A stretch of DNA of 64,000 bases from Microvirga rosea (GCF_020595095.1 NZ_JAJDOP010000010.1:1-64000); one strand, 5' to 3'. Positions 25,121 to 33,981 are shown, numbered from the stretch's first letter. Numbers and translations are program-made. Notes: generated by a model not told the origin, from the sequence alone.

Positions 25121-25818
25121 CGGCTTTGCTCAAGAACAAACAGACAACAAGCGAAATCGGCCTGAGTGGACGAACGGCGGTCCTGGACCTGACCGGCGGC
25201 CTCTACCTGCCGGAGGACGATGCGCTGCTGGTGGCCGATCTTCATTTCGAGAAGGGCTCGTCCTTTGCCCGTCGTGGCATGATGCTGCCGCCCTACGATA
25301 CGCGCGAGACCCTGAATGCCCTCAAGGAGGCCGTATTCCGCTTCGATCCCCGGCTCGTGGTCGCCCTCGGCGACAGCTTCCATGATGTGGGCGGACCGGA
25401 GCGGCTGGGCGACGAGGAGCGGGCGGCCCTGGCCGAGGTTCAAAAGGGGCGGGACTGGGTCTGGGTCACGGGAAATCACGATCACACCCTTCCGGCGAGC
25501 ATCGGCGGGCGCGTCATGTCCGAGATGACTTTGGGCCCGTTGACCCTTCGCCACGAACCTGCCGAGGGGGCGGCATCGGAGGTCGCCGGTCATCTGCATC
25601 CGGTCGGCAAGGTCGTCATGCGCGGCCGGGCGACCCGCCGCCGCTGCTTCCTGACGGATGGATCCCGTTGCGTCATGCCGGCGCTCGGAGCCTATGCGGG
25701 TGGGCTCAATGCCTGTGACGCGGCCTTCAGGCCCTTGTTCCCCAAAGGCTTCACCGCACATCTGATCGGCACGGAACGCATCTTCGCCATTGCCAAGGCG
25801 ATGCTCTGCCGGGACTGA
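25117..25818 (+). CDS. pdeM: Ligase-associated DNA damage response endonuclease/phosphoesterase PdeM
   Basis: The calcineurin-like phosphoesterase motifs are VADLHFEKGSSF (Asp41, His43), LGDSFHD, TGNHDHT and GHLHP. Characterised relatives are manganese-dependent phosphodiesterases encoded beside the Lhr helicase, ligase and MBL exonuclease. The start is GTG 25117, overlapping the helicase stop as GTGA, so expression is coupled. The length of 233 residues is normal. It is distinct from the Mre11-type enzyme at 4043-5041, which is longer and has a partner ATPase. Confidence 0.9.
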   Translation: MTALLKNKQTTSEIGLSGRTAVLDLTGGLYLPEDDALLVADLHFEKGSSFARRGMMLPPYDTRETLNALKEAVFRFDPRLVVALGDSFHDVGGPERLGDEERAALAEVQKGRDWVWVTGNHDHTLPASIGGRVMSEMTLGPLTLRHEPAEGAASEVAGHLHPVGKVVMRGRATRRRCFLTDGSRCVMPALGAYAGGLNACDAAFRPLFPKGFTAHLIGTERIFAIAKAMLCRD

Positions 25819-25821
25819 GCC

Positions 25822-26583
25822 TTAGTCCCTGCGGAACACCACGTTCGCGGTCCAGCCGAAAAAGAGCGCCAGAAGCGCGGTGGCAAAGCCGTAGAGGGAA
25901 CTCCAGTCCCGCGCGACCTCGCCGACCTGCTGTTCGAAGCCAGTCTTGACGAGTTCGAAATGGGTCAGGGTTCTGGCCAGGATGACGGTGTCGGCCAGAA
26001 GGGTCACCTCCACGTCGTAGTTTCCGGGCGGAGCGGTGGCCGGCAAAGGAATGCTGGCGTTGAAGATGCTGGGCGTCAGAAAGGTGACGCCGCGCTCGTT
26101 CTCGCGGTAGAGGTTTTCACGGCTTTTGAGGCGGTACAATGCGTCCCGGAACGCCTCGTCGACGCCACCGCGATCATTGGTGAAGTCCGGCGCATGGATG
26201 ATGGCCTGGATTCCGATCTTCTGGCGGCGGCGCAGCTGGTCGCTCGTGATTTCGGCAATCGGCCTTGATGTCAGAACCGTCAGGTAGGCCGGAGCGGTGG
26301 GGAACTTCTGCTGGTCCTGATTGAGCCAGAAAGGCCCGAGCCGCTCCTTTTCCCGGACGACCAGGAATTGCTGCGGTCCCCGAACCGTCACGACCGCGTC
26401 GTAGGCCGTGGCGCGCGCGATCGTCTGCGCGTCCCGCTCGATCGCTCCAAACACCGTGATCGACGTGCCGGTATAGTTGGAATTGATCAGGACGCGGTGG
26501 TTGGACAGGGACGTCACGAGGTTTTCGGCGGATGCGGATCCGATCCAGGCCACGACAATCAGCAGGGCGATGATGATCCTCAC
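25822..26583 (-). CDS. TIGR02186 family membrane-anchored protein (253 aa)
   Basis: The start is a signal-like hydrophobic segment (IIIALLIVVAWIGSASA), followed by a periplasmic beta-rich domain (SLSNHRVLINSNYTGTSITV, then IPLPATAPPGNYDVEVTLLA). A C-terminal membrane helix (LYGFATALLALFFGWTANVV) ends in Arg-Arg-Asp. This pattern matches TIGR02186, an alphaproteobacterial family of unknown function that travels with TauE/SafE transporters. The GTG at 26583 overlaps the stop of the TauE gene (GTGA). It probably assists that transporter at the outer face of the inner membrane, an inference from constant linkage. Confidence 0.85.
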   Translation of the reverse strand: MRIIIALLIVVAWIGSASAENLVTSLSNHRVLINSNYTGTSITVFGAIERDAQTIARATAYDAVVTVRGPQQFLVVREKERLGPFWLNQDQQKFPTAPAYLTVLTSRPIAEITSDQLRRRQKIGIQAIIHAPDFTNDRGGVDEAFRDALYRLKSRENLYRENERGVTFLTPSIFNASIPLPATAPPGNYDVEVTLLADTVILARTLTHFELVKTGFEQQVGEVARDWSSLYGFATALLALFFGWTANVVFRRD

Positions 26584-27509
26584 GTGCGCGATTCCTGCAC
26601 GGTGATGGAGAACGGCTCCTCCGGTTTGACGACGAGTTCCAAGGCAAAGCGAAGTCCGACCGCCAAAAGCAGGATCGCAAGAAGAAAGCGGAACAGTTCG
26701 GCCCGAAGATTGCGTCCTGCGCGCGCCCCGAACTGGGCCCCGAACACGCCGCCCAGGATCAGCAGGATGGCCAGGACGATGTCGACCGCCTGGTTGGCGA
26801 TCGCATGAAGGACCAAGGCCACGAGGGTCGTGCAGACGATCTGGAACTGGGACGTGCCCACGACTACCCCGGTCGGCACCCGGAAGACGTAGAGCAGCGC
26901 CGGAACCACGATGAAGCCGCCGCCGATTCCGAGAAGCGCGCCGGCGAAGCCGACGAACAGGGCCAGCCCCAGAATGGGGATGACGCTGGCATAGAGCTTC
27001 GAGCGGTAGAACCGCATGCGCAGGGGCCATCCCAGGAAGGGGGGATGATTGCCGGCATTGCGCCGCGCCCGCGCCATGCTTCCCTTCCGCTTCAGGAGAA
27101 ACTCCCGCACGCTTTCCTTCATCATGAGGCTGCCGACGACCGTGAAGAGGGTCACGTAGGAGACCACGATGACGAGGTCGAGAAGGCCGGCGCGGCGAGC
27201 GGCCGCGAAGAACCAGACGCCTAAGGCCGAGCCGACAAAGCCGCCGATGACCAGAATGCCGCCGAGCCTGAAATCGAGGGCGCCCCGTCGAAGGGCATTC
27301 AGCACGCTGGTGGTGGACGAGGCGACGATCTGGGCCGATTGCGTGGCCACCGCCACCGCCGGCGGAATGCCGAGGAAGATCAGGAGCGGCGTCATCAGAA
27401 AGCCGCCGCCGATTCCGAACAGACCTGAAATGAAGCCGACCGCCGCACCCAATCCCAGGATCAGGAGAACGCTCACAGGCATTTCAGCGATAGGCAAATA
27501 AATTTGCAC
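26580..27509 (-). CDS. Sulfite exporter TauE/SafE family permease
   Basis: This protein of 309 residues with about eight hydrophobic helices carries the two TauE repeats: GFISGLFGIGGGFLMTPLL and, in the second half, GFAGALLGIGGGFIVVPALL. A basic cytoplasmic loop (FLLKRKGSMARARRN) separates the halves. The family exports sulfur-containing organic or inorganic anions; the substrate is not identifiable. It is the first gene of a two-gene operon with the TIGR02186 gene. Confidence 0.9.
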   Translation of the reverse strand: MQIYLPIAEMPVSVLLILGLGAAVGFISGLFGIGGGFLMTPLLIFLGIPPAVAVATQSAQIVASSTTSVLNALRRGALDFRLGGILVIGGFVGSALGVWFFAAARRAGLLDLVIVVSYVTLFTVVGSLMMKESVREFLLKRKGSMARARRNAGNHPPFLGWPLRMRFYRSKLYASVIPILGLALFVGFAGALLGIGGGFIVVPALLYVFRVPTGVVVGTSQFQIVCTTLVALVLHAIANQAVDIVLAILLILGGVFGAQFGARAGRNLRAELFRFLLAILLLAVGLRFALELVVKPEEPFSITVQESRT

Positions 27510-27612
27510 CCCGGTCCCCCTATGGCCGGTGCAGCCACATCTAGTTCATCACATTCCTCCGCCGACTTTAGACGCTGTCGTGTGAACGGAAACTGACAGG
27601 GCCGAAATGTCG

Positions 27613-30600
27613 TCAGCTTCTGCTTGCAGCCTCCGCGCCGCGATCCGCCGTGCGATCGCCAGCGCGGGCGGGAACATCGTTGGCGAGAGGATCGGTCATT
27701 CGCGGGCGCCAGCTCTCCACGGTGGCGCGCGCCGCCGCGAGGTCCGTCGCCGAAAGGCGCTGGGCCAGTTCATCCCGCTTCTTGACCGCTTCCATGTCAC
27801 CCTGCAGCGCCGCTAGGGCAAACCAGTGAAAGGCCTTGAGGGAATCCTTGCGGGTTCCCACGCCACGCGCATAAAGAACCCCGACGTTGAACTGGCTGTC
27901 CCGGACACCGGCTTCCGCGGCTTCCGTGTACCATTGCAAAGCTGAAGGATAATCCGGCCGTCCGGCGATGCCTGCCGCCAGAAGGGTCGCAAGATTGTGC
28001 ATGGCCCGCACATTTCCGCCCCGTGCCGCTCTTTCGTACCAGGCGGCGGCGAGCTTCACGTCTCGGCTTGTCCCCAAGGCCTTGTCGTACATGATGGCGA
28101 GGCGCTCTTGAGCCGGCGCCAGGCCTGCCTGGGCCGCCCGTTCAAACAGCCGAAGCGCCAGAGCAAGATCGCGGGGGATGCCGCGGCCCTCGAACACGCG
28201 AACGGCGATTTCATAAACGGCCGTCGCATCGCCCGACAACGCAGCCTGCCGCAGGCCGCCAGGGATGCCGGACGGGATTTCGCCCAGGGTTTCGGGATTT
28301 ACCGTGAACTTTGCCGTGGTAAAGCCCTCGGCGTTGGGAGCGCCCGCCAGCCGCGAGGGATCGAAGAGACCCCCTTCATCCGTCGTGGCTGCCGCCGGGA
28401 CGATGCTTCCTGAAGCCTCCTCGACGGCCATGACCGGAGGAGGCGTATCCGGCGTCACCTCTGCCGAGGCCGATCCGGATGCCGCTGTAACGGGAGCATT
28501 CGAGAGAACCTGCGCCGTGCCGGCCCCGAGGACCAGAAGGGCCAGTCCGAACAGCAAGGTGCGGCGGTGGGCGTCGAGCGTCTTGCGGAGCCGTTCGAAA
28601 AGAGACTTGGCCGGACGAGGGGCCTCTTCAACGACATTGTCCGGTTGCAGGGATTGCGCGGAAATATCGATGCTGTCCTCTTCCGCCTGAAGGATCGTCT
28701 CGAACGGGGTGGAGGCCGGAGTCCGCGAGGCTCTGCGTGCGGCGGCGATAAAGGTGGCCCGGACGTCTCCGAGGGGTTCCGCCTGCACCGAAGGGGAGGT
28801 GATCGAACCTGAGCTCTCGGTCGGCATGGACCGCTCGGAAGCCGAGACTTTGGGAATGGCAGCGGCGATATCTTCGATCTGCGACAGGGCGGAGGCATGA
28901 AGACGGCGCACGGCCGCTTCCATGCGGTCCGACGGCAGATCCGGTGCCGATCGCGAGGAGTCGGGCTGGGACGAGGAAGAGGGCGGTGCGGAGCGGGACA
29001 CGAGCGTTTCCAGCGCCTCGTGAACGGCGGCAAGGGTTTCCTGCGTCTTCCGGTCAGCGCGAAGCTGCAGCGCCTTCAACTCCACAAAGCCTGCTTTTAA
29101 AGCCTCGATCTCCGTTGCGGCCGGGGCGCCAGATGCTTTCTGAAGAGCACTCGCGGCCGCCCGTTCGGCGATCTCCGCCGTCTCGGTCCGCAGGTTCTTG
29201 AGGTGGGAGAGAGCCTCCTCGAACGTCTGGCGATAGGTCTCGGGCATGCGCGAGAGCTGTTCGGAGAAGCCGGCGACGCGCTCCTCCAGTCCATGAAGGG
29301 AAGGCGAGGGAGATTGCTCGAGCTTCTCCTGCAGGGATGCGAGCATCTGGCCCAGGGCCGACGTGTCGGCTTGGCGGAGTTCCTGCTCCAGGCGCTCGAA
29401 CCGTTCGAGAAGCGGCGTGCCGATGGATGAGGTGGTTTCAGCCACTGCCTTGATCTGGAGAGACAGGCGATCGAAGAGGCCGTTGATCGTTTCAGCCTGC
29501 TCCGCGCGCCCGTCCGCCATGCGGCCCATGCGCTCGGTCAGGACGGCGAGCTGCTCGGCGATGGGATCGAGATTGGCCGGTTCCGGAACGGGTTTGTTTG
29601 CCAGGATATCGAGCCTCCGGCTCATATCCTGGAGCTGCTGCGGCACATCGCTTTGCTCCTGTGCCACCACCGAAAGCTTGAGGGCGGCGCAGACATCCTC
29701 GAGGGAGCTTTTCAGGGCGGTGAGGTCGCTCTGTCCCACCTGTTCGGTCCGCATCTCGGTAATCTGGCGGCCGAGGCCGGCAATCGCTTCCGAGAGGGTG
29801 CCGATCTGCTGCGGCTCGGCACGGTCCGAGAGGTCCTGTCGGAGATCGACGATCTGGCTGCTGAGAAAGTCGATGACGGAGCGGTCGACGCTGGTCTGGG
29901 ACAGCTCCTCGACTTTGCCCTTGATGAAATCGATTTCACCGCCCAGGCGCCGAAGCACATTGTCCGCGACGGAACCGGACAGGGCCTCCACCTTGCGGTT
30001 CAGGCCCGCGACGGAGCCCGCGAGCGTGAGCAGGTCCTTGCTCGAAGGGCCACGTTCGAGATCGCGGGCGAGAACCCGGAAAGTGTCGTTGAGCGAGGCG
30101 AGTTCCGTGCGTGTCGCGAGGTTCTCGAGGTTCGTGCGCAGGCGGCCGATGTCCTGGCGGATCTCCTCCGTCACCGGCGCGACGGCATCGATCACCGCCT
30201 CAGGCGAAAACGCTCCTTGGGCTTTCTCCGGAGTCGTGGCGACACGATTCTCGACCGCTTCGAGCCGACCCTTGAGGGCTGAGAGCGACCGGCTCAGGGT
30301 CGTCGCGAGGCGATCCTGCTGGGTGGCGGAAATTTGCGCCACCTCGTTCAAACGCTCGTCGGCCTGTTCGATCCACAGGGCCATTGCTTCCAGGGCGACC
30401 GCATTTCGGGATGCCTGGTCCGGCCGGCGCTCCCTCTGGGCCGCTTCGGCGGCTGCCAGGATGGCCTCGAAATCGGCTCCGATACCGTCATGGACCCCGT
30501 CATGGGCCGGAGACTCGGATCGGCCAGGAATCGAAGGCTGCTCCGGCGCGGGAAGATCCGGCGCCTGATCTCCGTGCCGGGCCACGATGGTCGCGACCCA

Positions 30601-30699
30601 GTCTTCGAGACTGAGGCCTGCCCGACGCGCGGCCTTTTCGGCAGCCGCGCGGGTTTCGGGATCCAGGGAATCGAGAGGTGTGAGATCGGGTCGTCTCAT
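27613..30699 (-). CDS. PodJ-like polarity/localisation protein with coiled coil, one membrane span and Sel1 repeats (1028 aa)
   Basis: The N-terminus (PDLTPLDSLDPETRAAAEKA then SLEDWVATIVARH) resembles the start of alphaproteobacterial PodJ-like proteins. Residues about 100-640 are coiled coil and low-complexity helix. One membrane span, LLFGLALLVLGAGTAQVL, is at about 715-735. The periplasmic part (about 820-985) holds four Sel1-type repeats, for example LALRLFERAAQAGLAPAQER and KAFHWFALAALQGDMEAVKK. PodJ organises the new cell pole in Caulobacter and polar growth in Rhizobiales. The peptidoglycan-binding domain found at the end of Caulobacter PodJ is not seen here. The family link is good; polar function is inference. 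Confidence 0.75.
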   Translation of the reverse strand: MRRPDLTPLDSLDPETRAAAEKAARRAGLSLEDWVATIVARHGDQAPDLPAPEQPSIPGRSESPAHDGVHDGIGADFEAILAAAEAAQRERRPDQASRNAVALEAMALWIEQADERLNEVAQISATQQDRLATTLSRSLSALKGRLEAVENRVATTPEKAQGAFSPEAVIDAVAPVTEEIRQDIGRLRTNLENLATRTELASLNDTFRVLARDLERGPSSKDLLTLAGSVAGLNRKVEALSGSVADNVLRRLGGEIDFIKGKVEELSQTSVDRSVIDFLSSQIVDLRQDLSDRAEPQQIGTLSEAIAGLGRQITEMRTEQVGQSDLTALKSSLEDVCAALKLSVVAQEQSDVPQQLQDMSRRLDILANKPVPEPANLDPIAEQLAVLTERMGRMADGRAEQAETINGLFDRLSLQIKAVAETTSSIGTPLLERFERLEQELRQADTSALGQMLASLQEKLEQSPSPSLHGLEERVAGFSEQLSRMPETYRQTFEEALSHLKNLRTETAEIAERAAASALQKASGAPAATEIEALKAGFVELKALQLRADRKTQETLAAVHEALETLVSRSAPPSSSSQPDSSRSAPDLPSDRMEAAVRRLHASALSQIEDIAAAIPKVSASERSMPTESSGSITSPSVQAEPLGDVRATFIAAARRASRTPASTPFETILQAEEDSIDISAQSLQPDNVVEEAPRPAKSLFERLRKTLDAHRRTLLFGLALLVLGAGTAQVLSNAPVTAASGSASAEVTPDTPPPVMAVEEASGSIVPAAATTDEGGLFDPSRLAGAPNAEGFTTAKFTVNPETLGEIPSGIPGGLRQAALSGDATAVYEIAVRVFEGRGIPRDLALALRLFERAAQAGLAPAQERLAIMYDKALGTSRDVKLAAAWYERAARGGNVRAMHNLATLLAAGIAGRPDYPSALQWYTEAAEAGVRDSQFNVGVLYARGVGTRKDSLKAFHWFALAALQGDMEAVKKRDELAQRLSATDLAAARATVESWRPRMTDPLANDVPARAGDRTADRGAEAASRS

Positions 30700-30856
30700 G
30701 GCCGCGCTCGTGGGGACTCAAACCAACTGATCCGGAGCCGGGCTATGACCCCACGTCATGTCCTGTGCCGGCGGCGTTGGGCTGTGGCGGCCGAATCATA
30801 TCCCGCCGTCAGCCTGTTCGACCGAGAGGCAGCTTTTCGCGATCATAGTAAAAAAC

Positions 30857-30888
30857 CCGTTAAGCTGAGGGATTTAACGGTTTCGTAA
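30857..30888. promoter_or_regulatory. Inverted repeat and near-CtrA site upstream of the PodJ-like gene
   Basis: CCGTTAA (30857-30863) and TTAACGG (30874-30880) are perfect inverted copies. TTAA-N7-GTAA (30874-30888) differs by one base from the CtrA consensus TTAA-N7-TTAA. It is 160 bases upstream of the PodJ-like start and about 150 bases upstream of the MerR gene. CtrA control would suit a polarity factor, but the match is imperfect. Confidence 0.3.
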
Positions 30889-31033
30889 CGGCCTCCAGCA
30901 GGGGCGGGAGCAGGGTTTTTGGCGGGACACTTGCGGAAGGCATAGTTAATGTTCTATCATTGCATTACAAAAGCTTCGGGCGGTTTCCATGAAGTCGGCT
31001 CGGACCAGCACAAGGCAGAAGACGGGGCAGAAC

Positions 31034-31459
31034 ATGAGCAACGGCGTCGCAGTGAACTTCGCTGTCCTCTCGGAAACGAGGGTCGAGATGGACGATTCCA
31101 AGTATTATACGATCGGTGATCTGGCACGGGAGTTCGGCGTCACGCTTCGGACCCTGCGCTTCTACGAGGATCGCGGTCTCCTCTCGCCCCGGCGCGACGG
31201 AACGGCCCGGATCTACGATGCCCGGGATCGGGATCGCCTGTCGGTCATCCTCAAGGGAAAGCAGCTTGGCTTCACCCTCACCGAGATCCGCGCCATGCTG
31301 GCTGAGGAAAGGGGCGGGAGCGGTATCGCGGCGAACCTGAACCTGTCCCTTGCGCAGATCGAAGACCAGATCACCCATCTCGAACAGCAGCGTACCGAAA
31401 TCGACGAAGCGCTGGTCGAGCTTCGCGCTTGCCGCGCGCGCCTCACCAGCGCAGCGTAA
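31034..31459 (+). CDS. MerR family transcriptional regulator
   Basis: The MerR winged-helix domain is YYTIGDLAREFGVTLRTLRF then YEDRGLLSPRRDGTARIYDA. A dimerisation coiled coil follows (LSLAQIEDQITHLEQQRTEI). There are no cysteines suited to metal sensing, so it is of the metabolite-sensing or stress type. It lies upstream of, and on the same strand as, a beta-oxidation operon, a common arrangement in Hyphomicrobiales, and probably controls it. ATG 31034 has GGGGCAG upstream; ATG 30989 and ATG 31088 in the same frame are alternatives. A perfect palindrome at 31830-31853 is a candidate target. Confidence 0.85.
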   Translation: MSNGVAVNFAVLSETRVEMDDSKYYTIGDLAREFGVTLRTLRFYEDRGLLSPRRDGTARIYDARDRDRLSVILKGKQLGFTLTEIRAMLAEERGGSGIAANLNLSLAQIEDQITHLEQQRTEIDEALVELRACRARLTSAA

Positions 31460-31479
31460 CCGAGCGTATCGGCTTCTGT

Positions 31480-31509
31480 CCTCTCCCGGCACCCATTGCC
31501 GGGGAGGGG
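31480..31509 (+). terminator. Possible terminator hairpin after the MerR gene
   Basis: CCTCTCCCGGC (31480-31490) can pair with GCCGGGGAGGGG (31498-31509) with one bulge. No T tract follows, so it may be only a hairpin or a remnant of a dispersed GC-rich repeat. Confidence 0.35.
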
Positions 31510-31829
31510 TGTCAGAGCCCGGGCCGGGTTGTCTAAAGTCGCTTTGCCCGCGCCGACTGCGGTTTGCCGGCCTCTGCCGGTTGCTGTCAGAACCGCAGAT
31601 GCAGCCGCAATGGTTGCTTTAGGCCAGCTGTCTGACATTTCGGCATTTTGAATACGGCCCTAGGTGCTGAAGCCGGAAGTCTGTCGCATCGTCGTTCGGC
31701 CGCGGCTTAGCCGAGAAACCGGTGAGCGCTCCGCTCCCGCTTTGACCTACGCCGGAAATTTCATCGGAAAATGCCGAGCTTCGGCGTTCCGTAGGACAAT
31801 TCACGCCCTACCTCTTCCCCAGCGCAAGT

Positions 31830-31853
31830 AGATAGTTTATATGTGAACTATCT
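31830..31853. promoter_or_regulatory. Palindromic operator upstream of the beta-oxidation operon
   Basis: AGATAGTT (31830-31837) and AACTATCT (31846-31853) are perfect inverted copies separated by eight bases, 66 bases upstream of the acyl-CoA dehydrogenase start. The AT-rich dyad is unlike the surrounding GC-rich DNA and has the size of a MerR-family operator. The MerR gene 370 bases upstream is the obvious candidate to bind it. Confidence 0.6.
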
Positions 31854-31918
31854 CATCAGCCGGTCCCCAGGTCAAAAAACGGTCGGGGCTGCCGGTATCC
31901 GATCTGGGAGGAGCCCCC

Positions 31919-33712
31919 ATGCCGGTCTATAAGGCCCCCGTCGAAGACGTGATGTTCCTGCTGAACGACGTTTTCCCCATCGAGCGCTACAACAATCTTC
32001 CTGGCTTTGCCGATGCCACGCCCGACACCGTCGAGGCGATCCTGGCCGAGGGAGCCAAACTCTGCGAGGAAGTGTTCGCCCCTTTGAACCGCGTCGGCGA
32101 CGAGGAGGGCTGCGTTCGCCATCCCGATGGAACGGTGACGACGCCGAAAGGCTTCAAGGCCGCTTATGAGGCTTTCACGTCCGGCGGATGGATGGGGCTG
32201 TCCGCCCCCGAGGAATATGGCGGTCAGGGACTGCCGACAACGTTGAACTCCGTCATGCAGGAGTTCCTGTCCTCGGCCAATCTGGCGCTCGGCATGTATC
32301 CCGGGCTGACCCAGGGCGCGATTGCCGCCCTGGTGGTCCATGGATCCGATGCGATCAAGAAGACCTATCTGCCGAAGATGGTCGAGGGCACGTGGACCGG
32401 CACCATGAACCTCACCGAGTCCCATTGCGGCACGGATCTGGGCCTGCTCAAGACCAAGGCTGTTCCCAACGGCGACGGCTCCTACGCGATCACCGGAACG
32501 AAGATCTTCATCTCTGCCGGTGAACACCACATGGCCGAGAACATCGTGCACCTTGTCCTCGCGCGCATCGAGGGCGCACCGGCCGGCACAAAGGGAATTT
32601 CCCTTTTCGTGGTGCCCAAGTTCATCGTGAAGGAAGACGGTTCGCCGGGCGAGCACAACGGCGTGTCCTGCGGCTCGATCGAGCACAAGATGGGCATCCA
32701 CGGCAACGCAACCTGCGTGATGAACTACGATGGCGCCAAAGGCTGGCTGATCGGCCAGGAGAACCGTGGCCTCAATGCGATGTTCGTCATGATGAACGAA
32801 GCCCGCCTTGCCGTCGGGATCCAGGGGTTGGCGCAGTCGGAAGTCGCCTACCAGAACGCCGTCGCCTATGCCAAGGACCGGCTCCAGGGCCGCTCGCTCA
32901 CCGGTGCCAAGTTCCCCGACAAGCCCGCCGACCCGATCATCGTTCATCCGGATGTCCGGCGCACGCTCCTGTCCGTCAAGGCGTTCAACGAGGCCGCGCG
33001 AGCGCTCGTGATCTGGACCGCTTTGAAGAGCGACGTCGCGCATCGTTCCTCCGACGAAGCGGAACGCCAGTCGGCGGACGATCACATGGGCCTGCTCACG
33101 CCCGTGGTGAAGGGCGTGCTCACCGATCTCGGCTTCGATAACGCCGTCAGGGCGCAGCAGATGTTCGGCGGCCACGGCTATATCGAGGAATGGGGCATGT
33201 CGCAGTTCGTGCGCGATGCCCGCATCACCATGATCTACGAGGGTGCCAACGGCATTCAGGCCATGGATCTCGTGGGACGCAAGCTGGGCAAGGACGGCGG
33301 CCGCGCCATCATGTCCTTCTTCAACGAGGTCGGTGCTTTCTGTCAGGAGAACGCCGCCGACGAGAGCATGAAGCCCTTCGTCGCCCCGCTCCAGCAGGGA
33401 TTGGGCCATCTCCAGCAGGCGACCATGTGGTTCATGCAGAACGCCATGGCGAAACCCGATAACGCGGGTGCGGGCGCAACGGACTACATGCACCTCTTCG
33501 GTCTTGTGGCCATGGGCTATATGTGGGCCAAGATGGCGAAGGCGGCCAATGCCAGGAAGGCTCAGGGCAACGGAGTCGCGCAGAAGATGGACGCCAAGCT
33601 TCTGACGGGGCGCTTCTTCATGGAGCGCATGATGCCCGAAACCGCAACGCGCCTTGCCGCCATCTCCACCGGCGCCGATGCCACCATGGCGATGCCGATC
33701 GAGATGTTCTAA
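31919..33712 (+). CDS. Acyl-CoA dehydrogenase with C-terminal extension (597 aa)
   Basis: This is a long-form acyl-CoA dehydrogenase, the FAD enzyme that makes the trans-2 double bond in beta-oxidation. It contains GGWMGLSAPEEYGGQGLPTT, GTMNLTESHCGTDLGLLKTK (FAD/substrate-binding), ISAGEHHMAEN and the R-rich C-terminal segment FGGHGYIEEWGMSQFVRDAR, then GANGIQAMDLVGRKL. The extra C-terminal domain of about 120 residues places it with the large MmgC/FadE5-like group acting on medium to long chains. It is the first gene of an operon with thiolase and FadB/J-type genes. GGGAGGAG before ATG 31919 is a strong ribosome site. Confidence 0.93.
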   Translation: MPVYKAPVEDVMFLLNDVFPIERYNNLPGFADATPDTVEAILAEGAKLCEEVFAPLNRVGDEEGCVRHPDGTVTTPKGFKAAYEAFTSGGWMGLSAPEEYGGQGLPTTLNSVMQEFLSSANLALGMYPGLTQGAIAALVVHGSDAIKKTYLPKMVEGTWTGTMNLTESHCGTDLGLLKTKAVPNGDGSYAITGTKIFISAGEHHMAENIVHLVLARIEGAPAGTKGISLFVVPKFIVKEDGSPGEHNGVSCGSIEHKMGIHGNATCVMNYDGAKGWLIGQENRGLNAMFVMMNEARLAVGIQGLAQSEVAYQNAVAYAKDRLQGRSLTGAKFPDKPADPIIVHPDVRRTLLSVKAFNEAARALVIWTALKSDVAHRSSDEAERQSADDHMGLLTPVVKGVLTDLGFDNAVRAQQMFGGHGYIEEWGMSQFVRDARITMIYEGANGIQAMDLVGRKLGKDGGRAIMSFFNEVGAFCQENAADESMKPFVAPLQQGLGHLQQATMWFMQNAMAKPDNAGAGATDYMHLFGLVAMGYMWAKMAKAANARKAQGNGVAQKMDAKLLTGRFFMERMMPETATRLAAISTGADATMAMPIEMF

Positions 33713-33981
33713 TGCCCGAACCTGTTGAGCTGTCTCCTGAAATCAAAGGAATGAGAGAGATGACTCAACAGGAAACCCTGCAACCTTCCGTGTCTTCTTC
33801 CAGGTCCGATCTTGAGGCGGCTCCTCCAAATCTCCTTGGGAAGATAGGATACTATATACGCAAAGCGGCGAGAGTTTTGGCCGAGGTCTTCGCAGAAGCT
33901 ATCTTCGAAGGAGTCGTGAGAGTCTCGCTCTTTATCGTCACGCGGATCGTGGCAATGATTATCAAGGTCTTTGCTCATTGA
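33712..33981 (+). CDS. Small membrane protein inside the beta-oxidation operon (89 aa)
   Basis: From ATG 33712 the product is MPEPVELSPEIKGMREMTQQ and continues to a hydrophobic C-terminus VRVSLFIVTRIVAMIIKVFA, which would be a tail anchor. A shorter start at 33760 (MTQQETLQPS) with an AAAGGA site upstream is equally possible. The first ATG overlaps the acyl-CoA dehydrogenase stop (TAATG). Codon use differs from its neighbours (ATA, AGA, many A/T third positions), hinting at recent origin or loose selection. No family is recognised. It lies between two beta-oxidation genes, 20 bases before the thiolase, so it is co-transcribed. Confidence 0.6.
   Translation: MPEPVELSPEIKGMREMTQQETLQPSVSSSRSDLEAAPPNLLGKIGYYIRKAARVLAEVFAEAIFEGVVRVSLFIVTRIVAMIIKVFAH

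Larger units (their letters stand above)
31460..31918. other. Intergenic region between merR-type gene and beta-oxidation operon
   Basis: This 459-base gap contains no convincing gene. It begins with a GC-rich imperfect hairpin (31480-31509) that could end the MerR transcript. Near its right end are a perfect palindrome (31830-31853) and a good ribosome site (GGGAGGAG) just before the ATG at 31919. The middle part shows nothing I can assign. Confidence 0.6.

Noticed and set aside
30874-30888. CtrA binding site as a firm call
   Set aside because: One base of the second half-site is wrong and such AT-rich near matches occur by chance in promoters; kept only as a low-confidence note.
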